Origin: an uncultured Subdoligranulum sp.
GTDB taxonomy: Bacteria; Bacillota_A; Clostridia; Oscillospirales; Ruminococcaceae
Assembly (NCBI RefSeq): GCF_937890665.1
Contig: NZ_CALADU010000136.1
Location: forward strand, 1 to 17,773
Direction: 5' to 3'
DNA: 17,773 nucleotides
Shown here: in pieces, positions 1 through 6,050 of the stretch
How positions within the stretch are numbered: position 1 is the stretch's first letter
Layout of the letters: the number at the start of each line of letters is the position of its first letter
Translations under genes and position numbers: made by a program
Notes under the pieces: generated by a model
Database searches by the model: none
Seen by the model: the letters and a program-made list of their open reading frames with translations, nothing else
What the model was told of the DNA's origin: nothing

Positions 1-40
1 CACGGCTGTAACATGGGTTCGATTCCCGTACGGGTCACCA
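1..40 (+). tRNA. 3' part of a tRNA, identity not visible
   Basis: The window opens inside a tRNA. A T arm with the loop TTCGATT is closed by ATGGG/CCCGT, then come the acceptor 3' strand ACGGGTC, discriminator A and an encoded CCA at 38-40. The anticodon lies outside the window, so the amino acid cannot be named. A terminator follows directly. The last 17 bases before the CCA (21-37) recur exactly at 295-311 in a non-tRNA context. Confidence 0.85.
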
Positions 41-48
41 AAAATAAG

Positions 49-77
49 CCCCCAGCTTAGGCTGGGGGTTATTTTTG
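49..77 (+). terminator. Rho-independent terminator of the tRNA
   Basis: Stem CCCCCAGC (49-56) pairs with GCTGGGGG (61-68) around loop TTAG, and a T-rich run (TTATTTTTG) follows. It lies 8 bases after the tRNA CCA. Confidence 0.85.
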
Positions 78-82
78 TGCTT

Positions 83-177
83 CCGTACGAGGAATCGAAC
101 AGGGCGGCGCACCGCAGTGCGCAACGAACAGTCCAGTGGACTGTTCGTTAGCCCGCGGGAGATTCCCGTCGGGGCTA
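83..177 (+). repeat. tRNA-3'-end hairpin element, copy 1
   Basis: The left arm (83-96, CCGTACGAGGAATC) is a reversed tRNA T-arm-like sequence. The right arm (161-174, GATTCCCGTCGGGG) is the forward version and pairs with it imperfectly. Inside are a GC-rich hairpin (107-122) and a near-perfect palindrome at 123-149, with 13-bp arms around one base. The palindrome contains AACAGTCC-AGT-GGACTGTT (127-145). No reading frame with a ribosome site is present. The same core occurs at 515-533 and three times beside the tRNA at 5867-5943. Confidence 0.75.
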
Positions 178-212
178 TGGAAAAAGCTCTTATTCTATAC
201 AGTTTGGGCCGA

Positions 213-311
213 CGTACGGGAATCGAAAAGCTTTTGCCCACCGTTCGCTCCGGTGGGCAAAAACGCTCCTGCGGAGCGTTTTTAGAGCGCGGGAGATTCC
301 CGTACGGGTCA
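213..311 (+). repeat. tRNA-3'-end hairpin element, variant core
   Basis: The outer arms CGTACGGGAATC (213-224) and GATTCCCGTACG (295-306) are perfect 12-bp inverted repeats. The right arm continues as ACGGGTCA, so 295-311 equals bases 21-37 of the tRNA. The inside holds two hairpins (about 233-261 and 261-281) in place of the AACAGTCC palindrome. A terminator follows, as after the real tRNA. Confidence 0.7.
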
Positions 312-320
312 TAAAAAATT

Positions 321-351
321 TCCTCTAGCTCAGGCTGGAGGAGATTTTTTT
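321..351 (+). terminator. Rho-independent terminator after tRNA-end copy
   Basis: TCCTCTAGC (321-329) pairs with GCTGGAGGA (334-342, one G-T pair) around TCAG, followed by a run of seven T. It resembles the terminator at 49-77 in layout but not in sequence. It follows a tRNA-like 3' end that has no tRNA body in front of it. Confidence 0.75.
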
Positions 352-354
352 GTT

Positions 355-566
355 TCCGTACGAGGAATTGCTGCGCAGGCGACCGCCGCCTGCGGCGGAT
401 GCAGGGTGCGGTCGCAGGGCCGCGGGTCGCAGAGGGCCAGCCCCGCCCCAAGGGGCGTCGCCCGATGCGGGGCACCCGCGCCCGATACAGGGCGGCGCGC
501 CGCAGCGCGCAACGAACAGTCCGGTGGACTGTTTGTTAGCCCGCGGGAGATTCCCGTCGGGGTCAC
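355..566 (+). repeat. tRNA-3'-end hairpin element, long copy
   Basis: Left arm CCGTACGAGGAATT (355-368) and right arm GATTCCCGTCGGGG (549-562) match the arms at 83-96 and 161-174. The right half (490-562) is nearly identical to 101-174 and carries the core AACAGTCC-GGT-GGACTGTT (515-533). About 120 extra bases of very GC-rich, hairpin-prone sequence (369-489) sit between the left arm and this half. No convincing gene is present. Confidence 0.7.
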
Positions 567-597
567 AGACTATTGCCCTATTCCTATAAGATAAGAA

Positions 598-630
598 ATC
601 CGGGAGCGGCTGCTCCCGGATTTTTGTTTT
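598..630 (+). terminator. Rho-independent terminator
   Basis: Hairpin ATCCGGGAGC/GCTCCCGGAT (598-621), then TTTTTGTTTT on the plus strand. The T-run direction means it stops plus-strand transcription from the tRNA side, just before the convergent methyltransferase gene ends at 639. Confidence 0.8.
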
Positions 631-638
631 GGTTTGCT

Positions 639-3452
639 TTACTTGTTGGCGTCCAGTTCGACAACCTTTTTCTGGTACATCTTCATCAGTTCAGCTACAC
701 AGGCACTTTCACTAGTTCTTGCTTCTGTCCCTTTTACAAAACCGTAAGCATCCATCACCACACGATTTAAATTATCATGTGCAGTTTTTAGCTCACCAAA
801 AAGCAAAAAATTTTTTTCCTTATACATAGCCGCAAGAGAAACATTTTTATGCTTATCCCTTGCTTCTAAAACTTTTTGGGCAGCCTTTTTTATAAGTTCT
901 TTTTGCTTTTCGGATACGCTGGGCCAAGGGAAGTTATTATATACAATACCCGAAGAATATTGATAATCACTTTTCATACGTCCTGCCACAATACGCATCC
1001 ATGCATTATGCACATTCGATGATAAAATACCAAAATGATAGAGCGATGCATTCGGAATCATAAGTGCACTACCATTTATGATTATTCCGGGCTTTACGTA
1101 TGCAATCGGAATATAGAGTCTGTCTTCTGACGACACCTTAGGGATAACCAGCGCTCCATTTTGCGGTTGACGGATTTCTCCAAAGAGCTGCGGCGTTTCA
1201 GCCGCCTTATTCGTTTGTGGGCGAGTAGATTCATAAAGACGATAATTTTTAGTTGCCTCGATTCGGTTCATTATAAATTTAGAATTTATATAAACCGAAG
1301 GGTCAACTCCCTCTAACCACAAGCACCAACGTTTTTTGTTGTTTAATAGTTCATCGCCACCAACATATTCTCGAATACATTGGGCATTATTGGGATTTTC
1401 CTTCAATGCCGCATCAACATCTTCCGCACTCAATATCAAATTATTGTTATCTATTGGCATAGAGCCATAACACATTGCTGGGACATCACATATAGGACCT
1501 TCTTTTCTATTTTTAATATAAACCATTGGCGCATCAACCAAGTATGAATTTATAAACTCAGCTTCTGTATAGCGAGTTCCTGTATATATTTTCTTAGTAA
1601 AAACGCCTGTTGAGCAAGTAAAACCAATGATAACGCAATGAACATGAGCTTTTTCATTAGCTTCGCTTTCCCATACAAAACTTCGGTATGCAAAAACAAT
1701 CTGTACATTGTATTGAGAAAGTTTTTCCCATAATACACCAGGCTGTTCTCCTTGGGTAACAGAGTTTGTCGAAACAAAAGCTGCTACTATAGATGTTTCC
1801 TGCATATATTCGGCGGCTTTAATATACCAACCCGTTACATAATCCATATTTCCTATGCCAGAAATGCCTTTACCGTAAATAGTCATAAGTTCTTTTTTCT
1901 GACTGGAAGTTTGCTCTTTCTTTCCCACAAACGGCGGATTGCCCATGATATAGTTCAGCCGGGTCTTGGGCACAACTTCTTCCCAATCCATCTGCAGGGC
2001 ATTTCCTTCCACAATATAGGCGTTGGTTTTCAGAGGCAGGAACTCCAACGGCACCAGCAGGATTTTCTCGGTTTCCTTCATCATTTGACTTTCGGCAATC
2101 CAGAGCGCCGTCTTGGCGACCGTCACCGCGAAGTCATTGATTTCGATACCGTAAAATTGAGAAATAGAAATTTGAATCGGGCTGTCGCTGGCCGTATACA
2201 TTGCCATCTGACCGTGCAACAATTCCAACAGGGCCCGGTTTTCCAAACGACGCAAACTCAGATAAGTTTCCGTCAGGAAGTTGCCAGAACCACACGCTGG
2301 GTCCAGAAAAGTCAGGGATGCCAGCTTGCGCTGGTAGGCTTTCAGCTTGGCCATCTTGGTGCGGTCCACCGCAATGGCACAGATTTCGTCCAGTTCCCCT
2401 TTCAAATCATCCAGAAACAGAGGGTCTATTACCTTGTGAATATTCTCGATGCTGGTATAGTGCATACCCCCGCTGCGGCGGGTCTCCGGGTTCAAGGTGC
2501 TCTCAAACACGGCACCGAAAATGGTGGGGCTAATCTCCGACCAGTTGAAATCGTCACTGGCCTTTGCCAACAGCAGCTCCCGAATCTCATCGGTAAAGGG
2601 AGGGATCTCGATATCTTCATCCGAGAAAAGGCCGCCGTTCACATAGGGGAAAGCTGCCAGTTCCGGATTATCCGCTTTTAAATATTGATCCCGATCCTCT
2701 TCTTTGGTATCCAATACCTTGAAAAGATCCACTAAAGCGCGACGCATACTGCGGGTATCAAAGGCCGACAGATAATCATGGAACATGCCGTGGCGGCCGA
2801 AAATACCGGCATCCTCGGCATACAAACAAAAGACCAGCCGTACACACAGTTTGTTCAGACTTTTTAAGGCTCGCTCGCTTCTGGGGTCTGCATACTGCTT
2901 CAGGAAAGCATCGTATAAAAGCCCGACAATCTCACCGGCGGCGATGGATACCTCCATCTCCCGTTTCAGATGCTCATTGCCGGAATCTACCAGAAATTGC
3001 AGCCGATAGGCTTCGCTTTCCAGATTCTCCAGCTTAATCACTTCCGGCTCACCCTGAGGGCGTTCCATATCATACACATAAAAGGTACTGAAATTGCAGG
3101 TAACCACCCACCGCGGATGTTTGGACACCGGCAGTTCGGTAATATACCGCTTGGCCTGCTGGAACGGCGACAAATAGGAACCGTCCGACTGGCGGATGCC
3201 TTTCTTCATATCCTTGTCCAACGCCTTCTGCTCGATCAATACACGGGTAGAAGGAATATAGCCATCAATAAAGCTGGTGTGGTCCAGATGGACCTGATCT
3301 TCAAATTCAATAAACTGTTCCGGGTGCTCCACGCCATAAACATCCCGGAGCAGAGAAAGCCAGAAGGGTTGGCTTTCCCCTTTTTCATACCCTTTGCCTT
3401 TCCAATACTCGGCAAACTCTTTTGCTGCCTTCTGCCTTTGTGCATCCGTCAT
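639..3452 (-). CDS. MmeI-like Type IIL restriction-methylation enzyme
   Basis: Single-chain protein of 937 residues that should both cut DNA and methylate adenine. Visible parts: an N-terminal nuclease-like stretch with D63-X10-E74-X-K76, close to the MmeI D-X9-E-X-K site; a helical spacer; methyltransferase motif I DPACGSGNF (384-392); motif IV NPPF (505-508), typical of N6-adenine methylation; and a C-terminal half expected to hold the target recognition domain. I chose ATG at 3452 because AGGTG lies 8 bases upstream. The in-frame GTG at 3461 overlaps that site. The gene stands alone, with no separate restriction or specificity gene, beside a tRNA. Base composition turns clearly AT-rich downstream of NPPF. 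A BREX PglX-type methylase is less likely because no BREX genes are near and the length fits MmeI. Confidence 0.88.
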   Translation of the reverse strand: MTDAQRQKAAKEFAEYWKGKGYEKGESQPFWLSLLRDVYGVEHPEQFIEFEDQVHLDHTSFIDGYIPSTRVLIEQKALDKDMKKGIRQSDGSYLSPFQQAKRYITELPVSKHPRWVVTCNFSTFYVYDMERPQGEPEVIKLENLESEAYRLQFLVDSGNEHLKREMEVSIAAGEIVGLLYDAFLKQYADPRSERALKSLNKLCVRLVFCLYAEDAGIFGRHGMFHDYLSAFDTRSMRRALVDLFKVLDTKEEDRDQYLKADNPELAAFPYVNGGLFSDEDIEIPPFTDEIRELLLAKASDDFNWSEISPTIFGAVFESTLNPETRRSGGMHYTSIENIHKVIDPLFLDDLKGELDEICAIAVDRTKMAKLKAYQRKLASLTFLDPACGSGNFLTETYLSLRRLENRALLELLHGQMAMYTASDSPIQISISQFYGIEINDFAVTVAKTALWIAESQMMKETEKILLVPLEFLPLKTNAYIVEGNALQMDWEEVVPKTRLNYIMGNPPFVGKKEQTSSQKKELMTIYGKGISGIGNMDYVTGWYIKAAEYMQETSIVAAFVSTNSVTQGEQPGVLWEKLSQYNVQIVFAYRSFVWESEANEKAHVHCVIIGFTCSTGVFTKKIYTGTRYTEAEFINSYLVDAPMVYIKNRKEGPICDVPAMCYGSMPIDNNNLILSAEDVDAALKENPNNAQCIREYVGGDELLNNKKRWCLWLEGVDPSVYINSKFIMNRIEATKNYRLYESTRPQTNKAAETPQLFGEIRQPQNGALVIPKVSSEDRLYIPIAYVKPGIIINGSALMIPNASLYHFGILSSNVHNAWMRIVAGRMKSDYQYSSGIVYNNFPWPSVSEKQKELIKKAAQKVLEARDKHKNVSLAAMYKEKNFLLFGELKTAHDNLNRVVMDAYGFVKGTEARTSESACVAELMKMYQKKVVELDANK

Positions 3453-3513
3453 GCTGTTCACCTCATCGTGCCGTCAAAATAGGGCAAACGCCTTGCTTTT
3501 TTCTTCTGGGTTC

Positions 3514-3542
3514 AGTATACCATGCCGGCCGCGGCAAAACAA
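3514..3542 (-). promoter_or_regulatory. Sigma-A promoter of the MmeI-like gene
   Basis: On the minus strand TTGTTT (3537-3542), a 17-base spacer and TATACT (3514-3519). It lies about 60 bases before the start codon. The -35 box overlaps the T-rich tail of the upstream terminator. Confidence 0.7.
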
Positions 3543-3569
3543 CAACGCCGGGCGCTTCTGCGCCCGGCG
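3537..3569 (-). terminator. Terminator of the CAP lipoprotein gene
   Basis: Long GC stem CGCCGGGCGC (3546-3555)/GCGCCCGGCG (3560-3569) with loop TTCT, followed on the minus strand by TTGTTGTTTTG. It lies 13 bases past the stop codon at 3583. Confidence 0.75.
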
Positions 3570-3582
3570 TTTTCCAGTTTTA

Positions 3583-4698
3583 TCAGCCGAAGGTCACACA
3601 CCAGTAGGTGGTACCGCCCTCCTCGAAGGCACACCCAATACCACAAACCGTGTAGTCGGGGCTGGTCATGGCGGCATAATGTCCCGGACTTGCCGCCCAA
3701 GCATCCACGACAGCCTGTGCGGAGTTCCAGTTTTGTGCAATGATTTCAGGGGTTTGATACCCGTCGTGGCTCATCGTGCCAGAAATCACCATGTCAATAC
3801 AACGCTGTCCCGCAATGGCGGTCAAATTGCTGTCTACGCTCAGAGCAGGCCCCCCCGCCGCAGCCCGGTAGGCATTGATGTTTTCCAGCGTCGCCCAATA
3901 GGCATCATCGGTAGAATCGATCCCAAACCATTCCTGCGTTCCTGCCGCAAGGCTGAACGGAATGGCGCCGTAGGCTGTGCTGGCCGCCGGCGCCGGGGTC
4001 TGGGCGCTGTCGGCGGTGTCGCCGCTCTCGCCGCCCTCGCTGCCCGATGCCGCCGGGGCGGTCTGTTCCGCCTGCCCGGTAGTTTCTGTGGGGGCTGTGG
4101 TATTCGGTTCTTCCACCGTCACCGTGCAGCTCGCTTCCAAATCTCCCAGCTTCGCCGTGATCACCGCTTCCCCTGCGGCCACCGGCGTTACGCTGCCTGC
4201 GGCATCTACCGTGGCCACCGCTTCATCGGAGGAGGTGTAGGTAACGTTCTGGTCGGTGGCATCCTCGGGCTGGACGGTGGCCGCTGCCGACTGGGCTTCG
4301 TCCCCCACCGTGAAGGTCAGCGTTTCGGGCATGGTCAACCCGGTGGGGCTGACCACCACCGTGATGGTCCCGCTGGCCGAGATCTTGCCGTCCGCACTGG
4401 TCAGGGCCACTTCCGCCGTGCCTGCCGCCAAGGCCGCCAGATTGCCGTCGGCATCCACCATCACCACCGACGGGTCGCTGGATGTATAGCTCAGGCCCAG
4501 CTTGTCCGCCAGTTCCTCGACTTTCGCCGCCTCCGGCGTGGCACCGCTGTACGCATATTCCGGGGTGGCCATTCCGGTGGCGCCGCGCTCCATCTGGTCG
4601 GGCAGGCCCAGCGTCACCCCTGTGATGGTGGTGCCGCAGCCTGTCAGCAACAACGCAGCCGTCAGGCTTAAGGCGGCAAGTTTTCCATACAATCTCAT
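3583..4698 (-). CDS. Lipoprotein with two Big2 domains and a CAP domain
   Basis: Secreted lipoprotein of 371 residues. The signal peptide ends in lipobox LTGC with C21 as the lipidated cysteine. Two bacterial Ig-like (Big2) repeats follow at about 69-116 and 119-196, each with the YTSSD(P/E)-type start. A Ser/Thr/Ala/Pro/Glu-rich linker covers 198-243. A CAP/SCP domain fills about 268-371, with H311 in SHDG, E318, W334 and H340 in SPGH. CAP domains of bacterial surface proteins have no firmly known reaction, and the Big2 repeats probably act as spacers or binding modules. The ribosome site GGAGGA lies 7 bases before the ATG. It has its own promoter and terminator, so it is monocistronic. Confidence 0.88.
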   Translation of the reverse strand: MRLYGKLAALSLTAALLLTGCGTTITGVTLGLPDQMERGATGMATPEYAYSGATPEAAKVEELADKLGLSYTSSDPSVVMVDADGNLAALAAGTAEVALTSADGKISASGTITVVVSPTGLTMPETLTFTVGDEAQSAAATVQPEDATDQNVTYTSSDEAVATVDAAGSVTPVAAGEAVITAKLGDLEASCTVTVEEPNTTAPTETTGQAEQTAPAASGSEGGESGDTADSAQTPAPAASTAYGAIPFSLAAGTQEWFGIDSTDDAYWATLENINAYRAAAGGPALSVDSNLTAIAGQRCIDMVISGTMSHDGYQTPEIIAQNWNSAQAVVDAWAASPGHYAAMTSPDYTVCGIGCAFEEGGTTYWCVTFG

Positions 4699-4730
4699 GA
4701 AAATTCCTCCACCCTTATTCTTTTTGTTTC

Positions 4731-4759
4731 ATTATAATACGGCAATCGCGCCCCGTAAA
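4731..4759 (-). promoter_or_regulatory. Sigma-A promoter of the CAP lipoprotein gene
   Basis: Minus strand TTTACG (4754-4759), 17-base spacer, TATAAT (4731-4736). It ends about 33 bases before the ATG at 4698. Confidence 0.7.
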
Positions 4760-4777
4760 GAGCCGCCGCCCCCATGC

Positions 4778-4807
4778 AAAAACCCGGGAGCCGATGGCTC
4801 CCGGGTT
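4778..4807 (-). terminator. Terminator of the small gene at 4812-5189
   Basis: Stem AACCCGGGAGCC (4781-4792)/GGCTCCCGGGTT (4796-4807), loop GAT, followed by a minus-strand T run. It starts only 4 bases after the stop codon. Confidence 0.85.
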
Positions 4808-4811
4808 TGGG

Positions 4812-5189
4812 TCAGTGGAAGACGACCCGCCGGCCCCGGTGGGGCAGCCCCCCGGGCCGCTTCTGGGCGGTATGGTTGACGGCCTCCAGATAGGCGCCCT
4901 CCGACGAGAGGCGAACCAGCAGGTGGAGGTACCCATCCCCCGGAAGCTGGGCCGCCCGGGCGGGCAGCGTCACCACCAACCGCAGGCTCTTGCGGCGGTA
5001 CTTGCCCCGCCGGAACCCCAGACAGAGCGCGCACAGCGGCTTGCGCAGCGCCCGGCACCGATACAGCCACCGCCACCCAGCATAGACCACCGTCTGGAGG
5101 TCCAGCGCCGGGTTTTCGGTGGCGGCCACCGTCTTGTCGTTGGTAAATACCGAACAAACAATTCCTTCCTGTTCAATTTTCTGCAACAT
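4812..5189 (-). CDS. Hypothetical protein, 125 residues, basic
   Basis: I do not recognise this family. The frame shows the C/G third-position bias of the neighbouring genes, ends just before a strong terminator and follows a near-consensus promoter, so it is probably real. The start at 5189 is chosen because AAGGAG (5201-5206) lies 11 bases upstream, a long but usable spacing. The protein is rich in Arg/Lys in the middle and end (for example FRRGKYRRKSLRL) and has a CALC pair of cysteines. No signal peptide, membrane helix or catalytic motif is evident. Its leader can fold so that the ribosome site is hidden, which suggests regulated translation or transcription. Confidence 0.6.
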   Translation of the reverse strand: MLQKIEQEGIVCSVFTNDKTVAATENPALDLQTVVYAGWRWLYRCRALRKPLCALCLGFRRGKYRRKSLRLVVTLPARAAQLPGDGYLHLLVRLSSEGAYLEAVNHTAQKRPGGLPHRGRRVVFH

Positions 5190-5291
5190 TTGTAGACATG
5201 CTCCTTTCTGCGAACAAAAAAATGACACACTTATCCCGTATGGGAATAGGCGTGTCATCAAAATTCTTCGATTGTTCGCTCTTAAGGAGCA
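5190..5291 (-). promoter_or_regulatory. Structured leader with RBS-sequestering stem
   Basis: Minus-strand leader between the predicted start of transcription and the ATG at 5189. The 5' part carries TGCTCCTT (5284-5291) and GCGAACAA (5273-5280). The 3' part carries their complements TTGTTCGC (5210-5217) and AAGGAGCA (5199-5206), the latter being the ribosome binding site. The two 8-bp blocks are in register, giving a long stem that encloses a terminator hairpin. This fits a riboregulator or attenuator of no class I can name. Confidence 0.55.
5216..5258 (-). terminator. Intrinsic terminator inside the leader
   Basis: On the minus strand an imperfect hairpin (ATGACAC at 5252-5258 with GTGTCAT at 5222-5228, extended inward through CCTATTCCC/GGGATAAG) is followed by seven T (5216-5222). 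It lies between the promoter and the coding start. It would stop transcription before the gene or end a small RNA of about 75 bases. Confidence 0.7.
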
Positions 5292-5298
5292 CAGTCTT

Positions 5299-5327
5299 AG
5301 TATAGCACCGGGCCGGGGCGCTGTCAA
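5299..5327 (-). promoter_or_regulatory. Near-consensus sigma-A promoter
   Basis: Minus strand TTGACA (5322-5327), exact 17-base spacer, TATACT (5299-5304), with TGC before the -10 as an extended element. This is the best promoter in the window. It drives the structured leader and the small gene at 4812-5189. Confidence 0.85.
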
Positions 5328-5361
5328 GCGGGGAAGGCGGGCACCGGATGCGCTTTTGCAT

Positions 5362-5435
5362 TGGTGGGCCATCCTCTGTTCACCCGCGCCCTGTCAAACA
5401 GTCCGCAGGACTGTTTGCCTACGGGCTGTTCAAGT
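5362..5435 (-). repeat. tRNA-3'-end hairpin element, distal diverged copy
   Basis: On the minus strand this copy ends in GGATGGCCCACCA (5362-5374), the exact 3' end of the tRNA at 5867-5943. It begins with CTTGAACAGCCCGTAG, a reversed T-arm sequence. The core palindrome AACAGTCC-GCA-GGACTGTT is at 5397-5415. It differs from the tandem copies at several bases, and no terminator follows its tRNA end. Confidence 0.75.
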
Positions 5436-5574
5436 TTTTTGCCTGCGGGGCCATGCCCCGCAACCGCGCCCACAGTGTACAGCGCGGTGCAAAAACCAAC
5501 GCAGCGCGTTGGTTCCGATTTATACGGCCGCGAAAAGCGGCCATTTTCAACGGCAGAATCTTGTCTTTGCATAA
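5436..5574. other. Hairpin-rich spacer, no gene seen
   Basis: The stretch holds successive short inverted repeats: GGGGCCATGCCCC (5447-5459), ACCGCGC/GCGCGGT (about 5462-5488), AACCAACGC/GCGTTGGTT (about 5495-5515) and GGCCGC/GCGGCC (about 5527-5542). None is followed by a clear T run. It probably belongs to a longer member of the neighbouring repeat family, like the GC-rich filler at 369-489. No reading frame with a ribosome site is present. Confidence 0.5.
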
Positions 5575-5879
5575 TAAAAAAACGTCCCCTGTTTGGGGAC
5601 GCTCTTTTATTGGTGGGCCATCCTCTGCTGACCCGCGCCCTGCCAAACAGTCCGCAGGACTGTTTGGCTACGGGCTGTTCAAGTCCTGAATGGCCTTTTG
5701 AATAAAAAAACGTCCCCTGTTTGGGGACGCTCTTTTATTGGTGGGCCATCCTCTGCTGACCCGCGCCCTGCCAAACAGTCCGCAGGACTGTTTGGCTACG
5801 GGCTGTTCAAGTCCTGAATGGCCTTTTGAATAAAAAAACGTCCCCTGTTTGGGGACGCTCTTTTATTGGTGGGCCATCC
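5575..5879 (-). repeat. 128-bp tandem repeat, 2.4 exact copies
   Basis: Units 5575-5702 and 5703-5830 are identical. A third, partial copy (5831-5879) is the terminator and 3' end of the functional tRNA. On the minus strand each unit reads: reversed tRNA T-arm/acceptor sequence (GGCCATTCAGGACTTGAAC), palindrome GCCAAACAGTCC-GCA-GGACTGTTTGGC (5642-5668 and 5770-5796), tRNA 3' end GGATGGCCCACCA, then the tRNA terminator. No coding capacity is seen. Confidence 0.92.
5832..5857 (-). terminator. tRNA terminator, repeated three times
   Basis: Minus strand CGTCCCC-AAACA-GGGGACG followed by seven T. The same terminator recurs exactly at 5704-5729 and 5576-5601 within the 128-bp units, so three identical terminators stand in series behind the tRNA. 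Confidence 0.9.
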
Positions 5880-5943
5880 AGGACTTGAACCCGGGACCAA
5901 GCGGTTATGAGCCGCCAGCTCTGACCAACTGAGCTAATGGCCC
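5867..5943 (-). tRNA. tRNA with anticodon CAT (Met, or Ile2 if lysidine-modified)
   Basis: A complete cloverleaf reads on the minus strand. It has acceptor GGGCCAT/ATGGCCC, D arm GCTC...GAGC, anticodon stem GGCGG/CCGCT with loop CTCATAA, T arm CCGGG-TTCAAGT-CCTGG (the outer pairs include non-Watson-Crick contacts) and encoded CCA (5867-5869). The loop CTCATAA occurs in both elongator tRNA-Met and the TilS-modified tRNA-Ile2, so the charge cannot be settled by eye. An own promoter lies upstream. The 3' end is the template for the repeats at 5362-5879. Confidence 0.93.
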
Positions 5944-5961
5944 GCATCAGTCGTACACAAT

Positions 5962-5990
5962 AGTATATCACAAATCGGGCCGGTTGCCAA
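5962..5990 (-). promoter_or_regulatory. tRNA promoter
   Basis: Minus strand TTGGCA (5985-5990), 17-base spacer, TATACT (5962-5967), about 18 bases before the tRNA 5' end at 5943. Confidence 0.75.
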
Positions 5991-6050
5991 GGGCGGCGGG
6001 CATTTTTTGGGGCGGACGGGCATATCTTTCCCCAAAAGGAGGTGCGGGTC

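Noticed and set aside
35..594. Small open frames in the tRNA-side repeat region
   Set aside because: They are made of the hairpin repeats and terminators, overlap in many frames and have no ribosome sites.
1752..2681. 309-codon plus-strand open frame
   Set aside because: It is antisense to the MmeI-like gene, whose motifs prove the minus-strand frame.
3394..4671. 425-codon plus-strand open frame
   Set aside because: It lies antisense to the Big2/CAP lipoprotein gene and across its terminator, and shows no domain or ribosome site.
5575..5879. Tandem repeats as a CRISPR array
   Set aside because: The repeated unit is 128 bp with no distinct spacers, contains a tRNA end and a terminator, and no cas genes are near.
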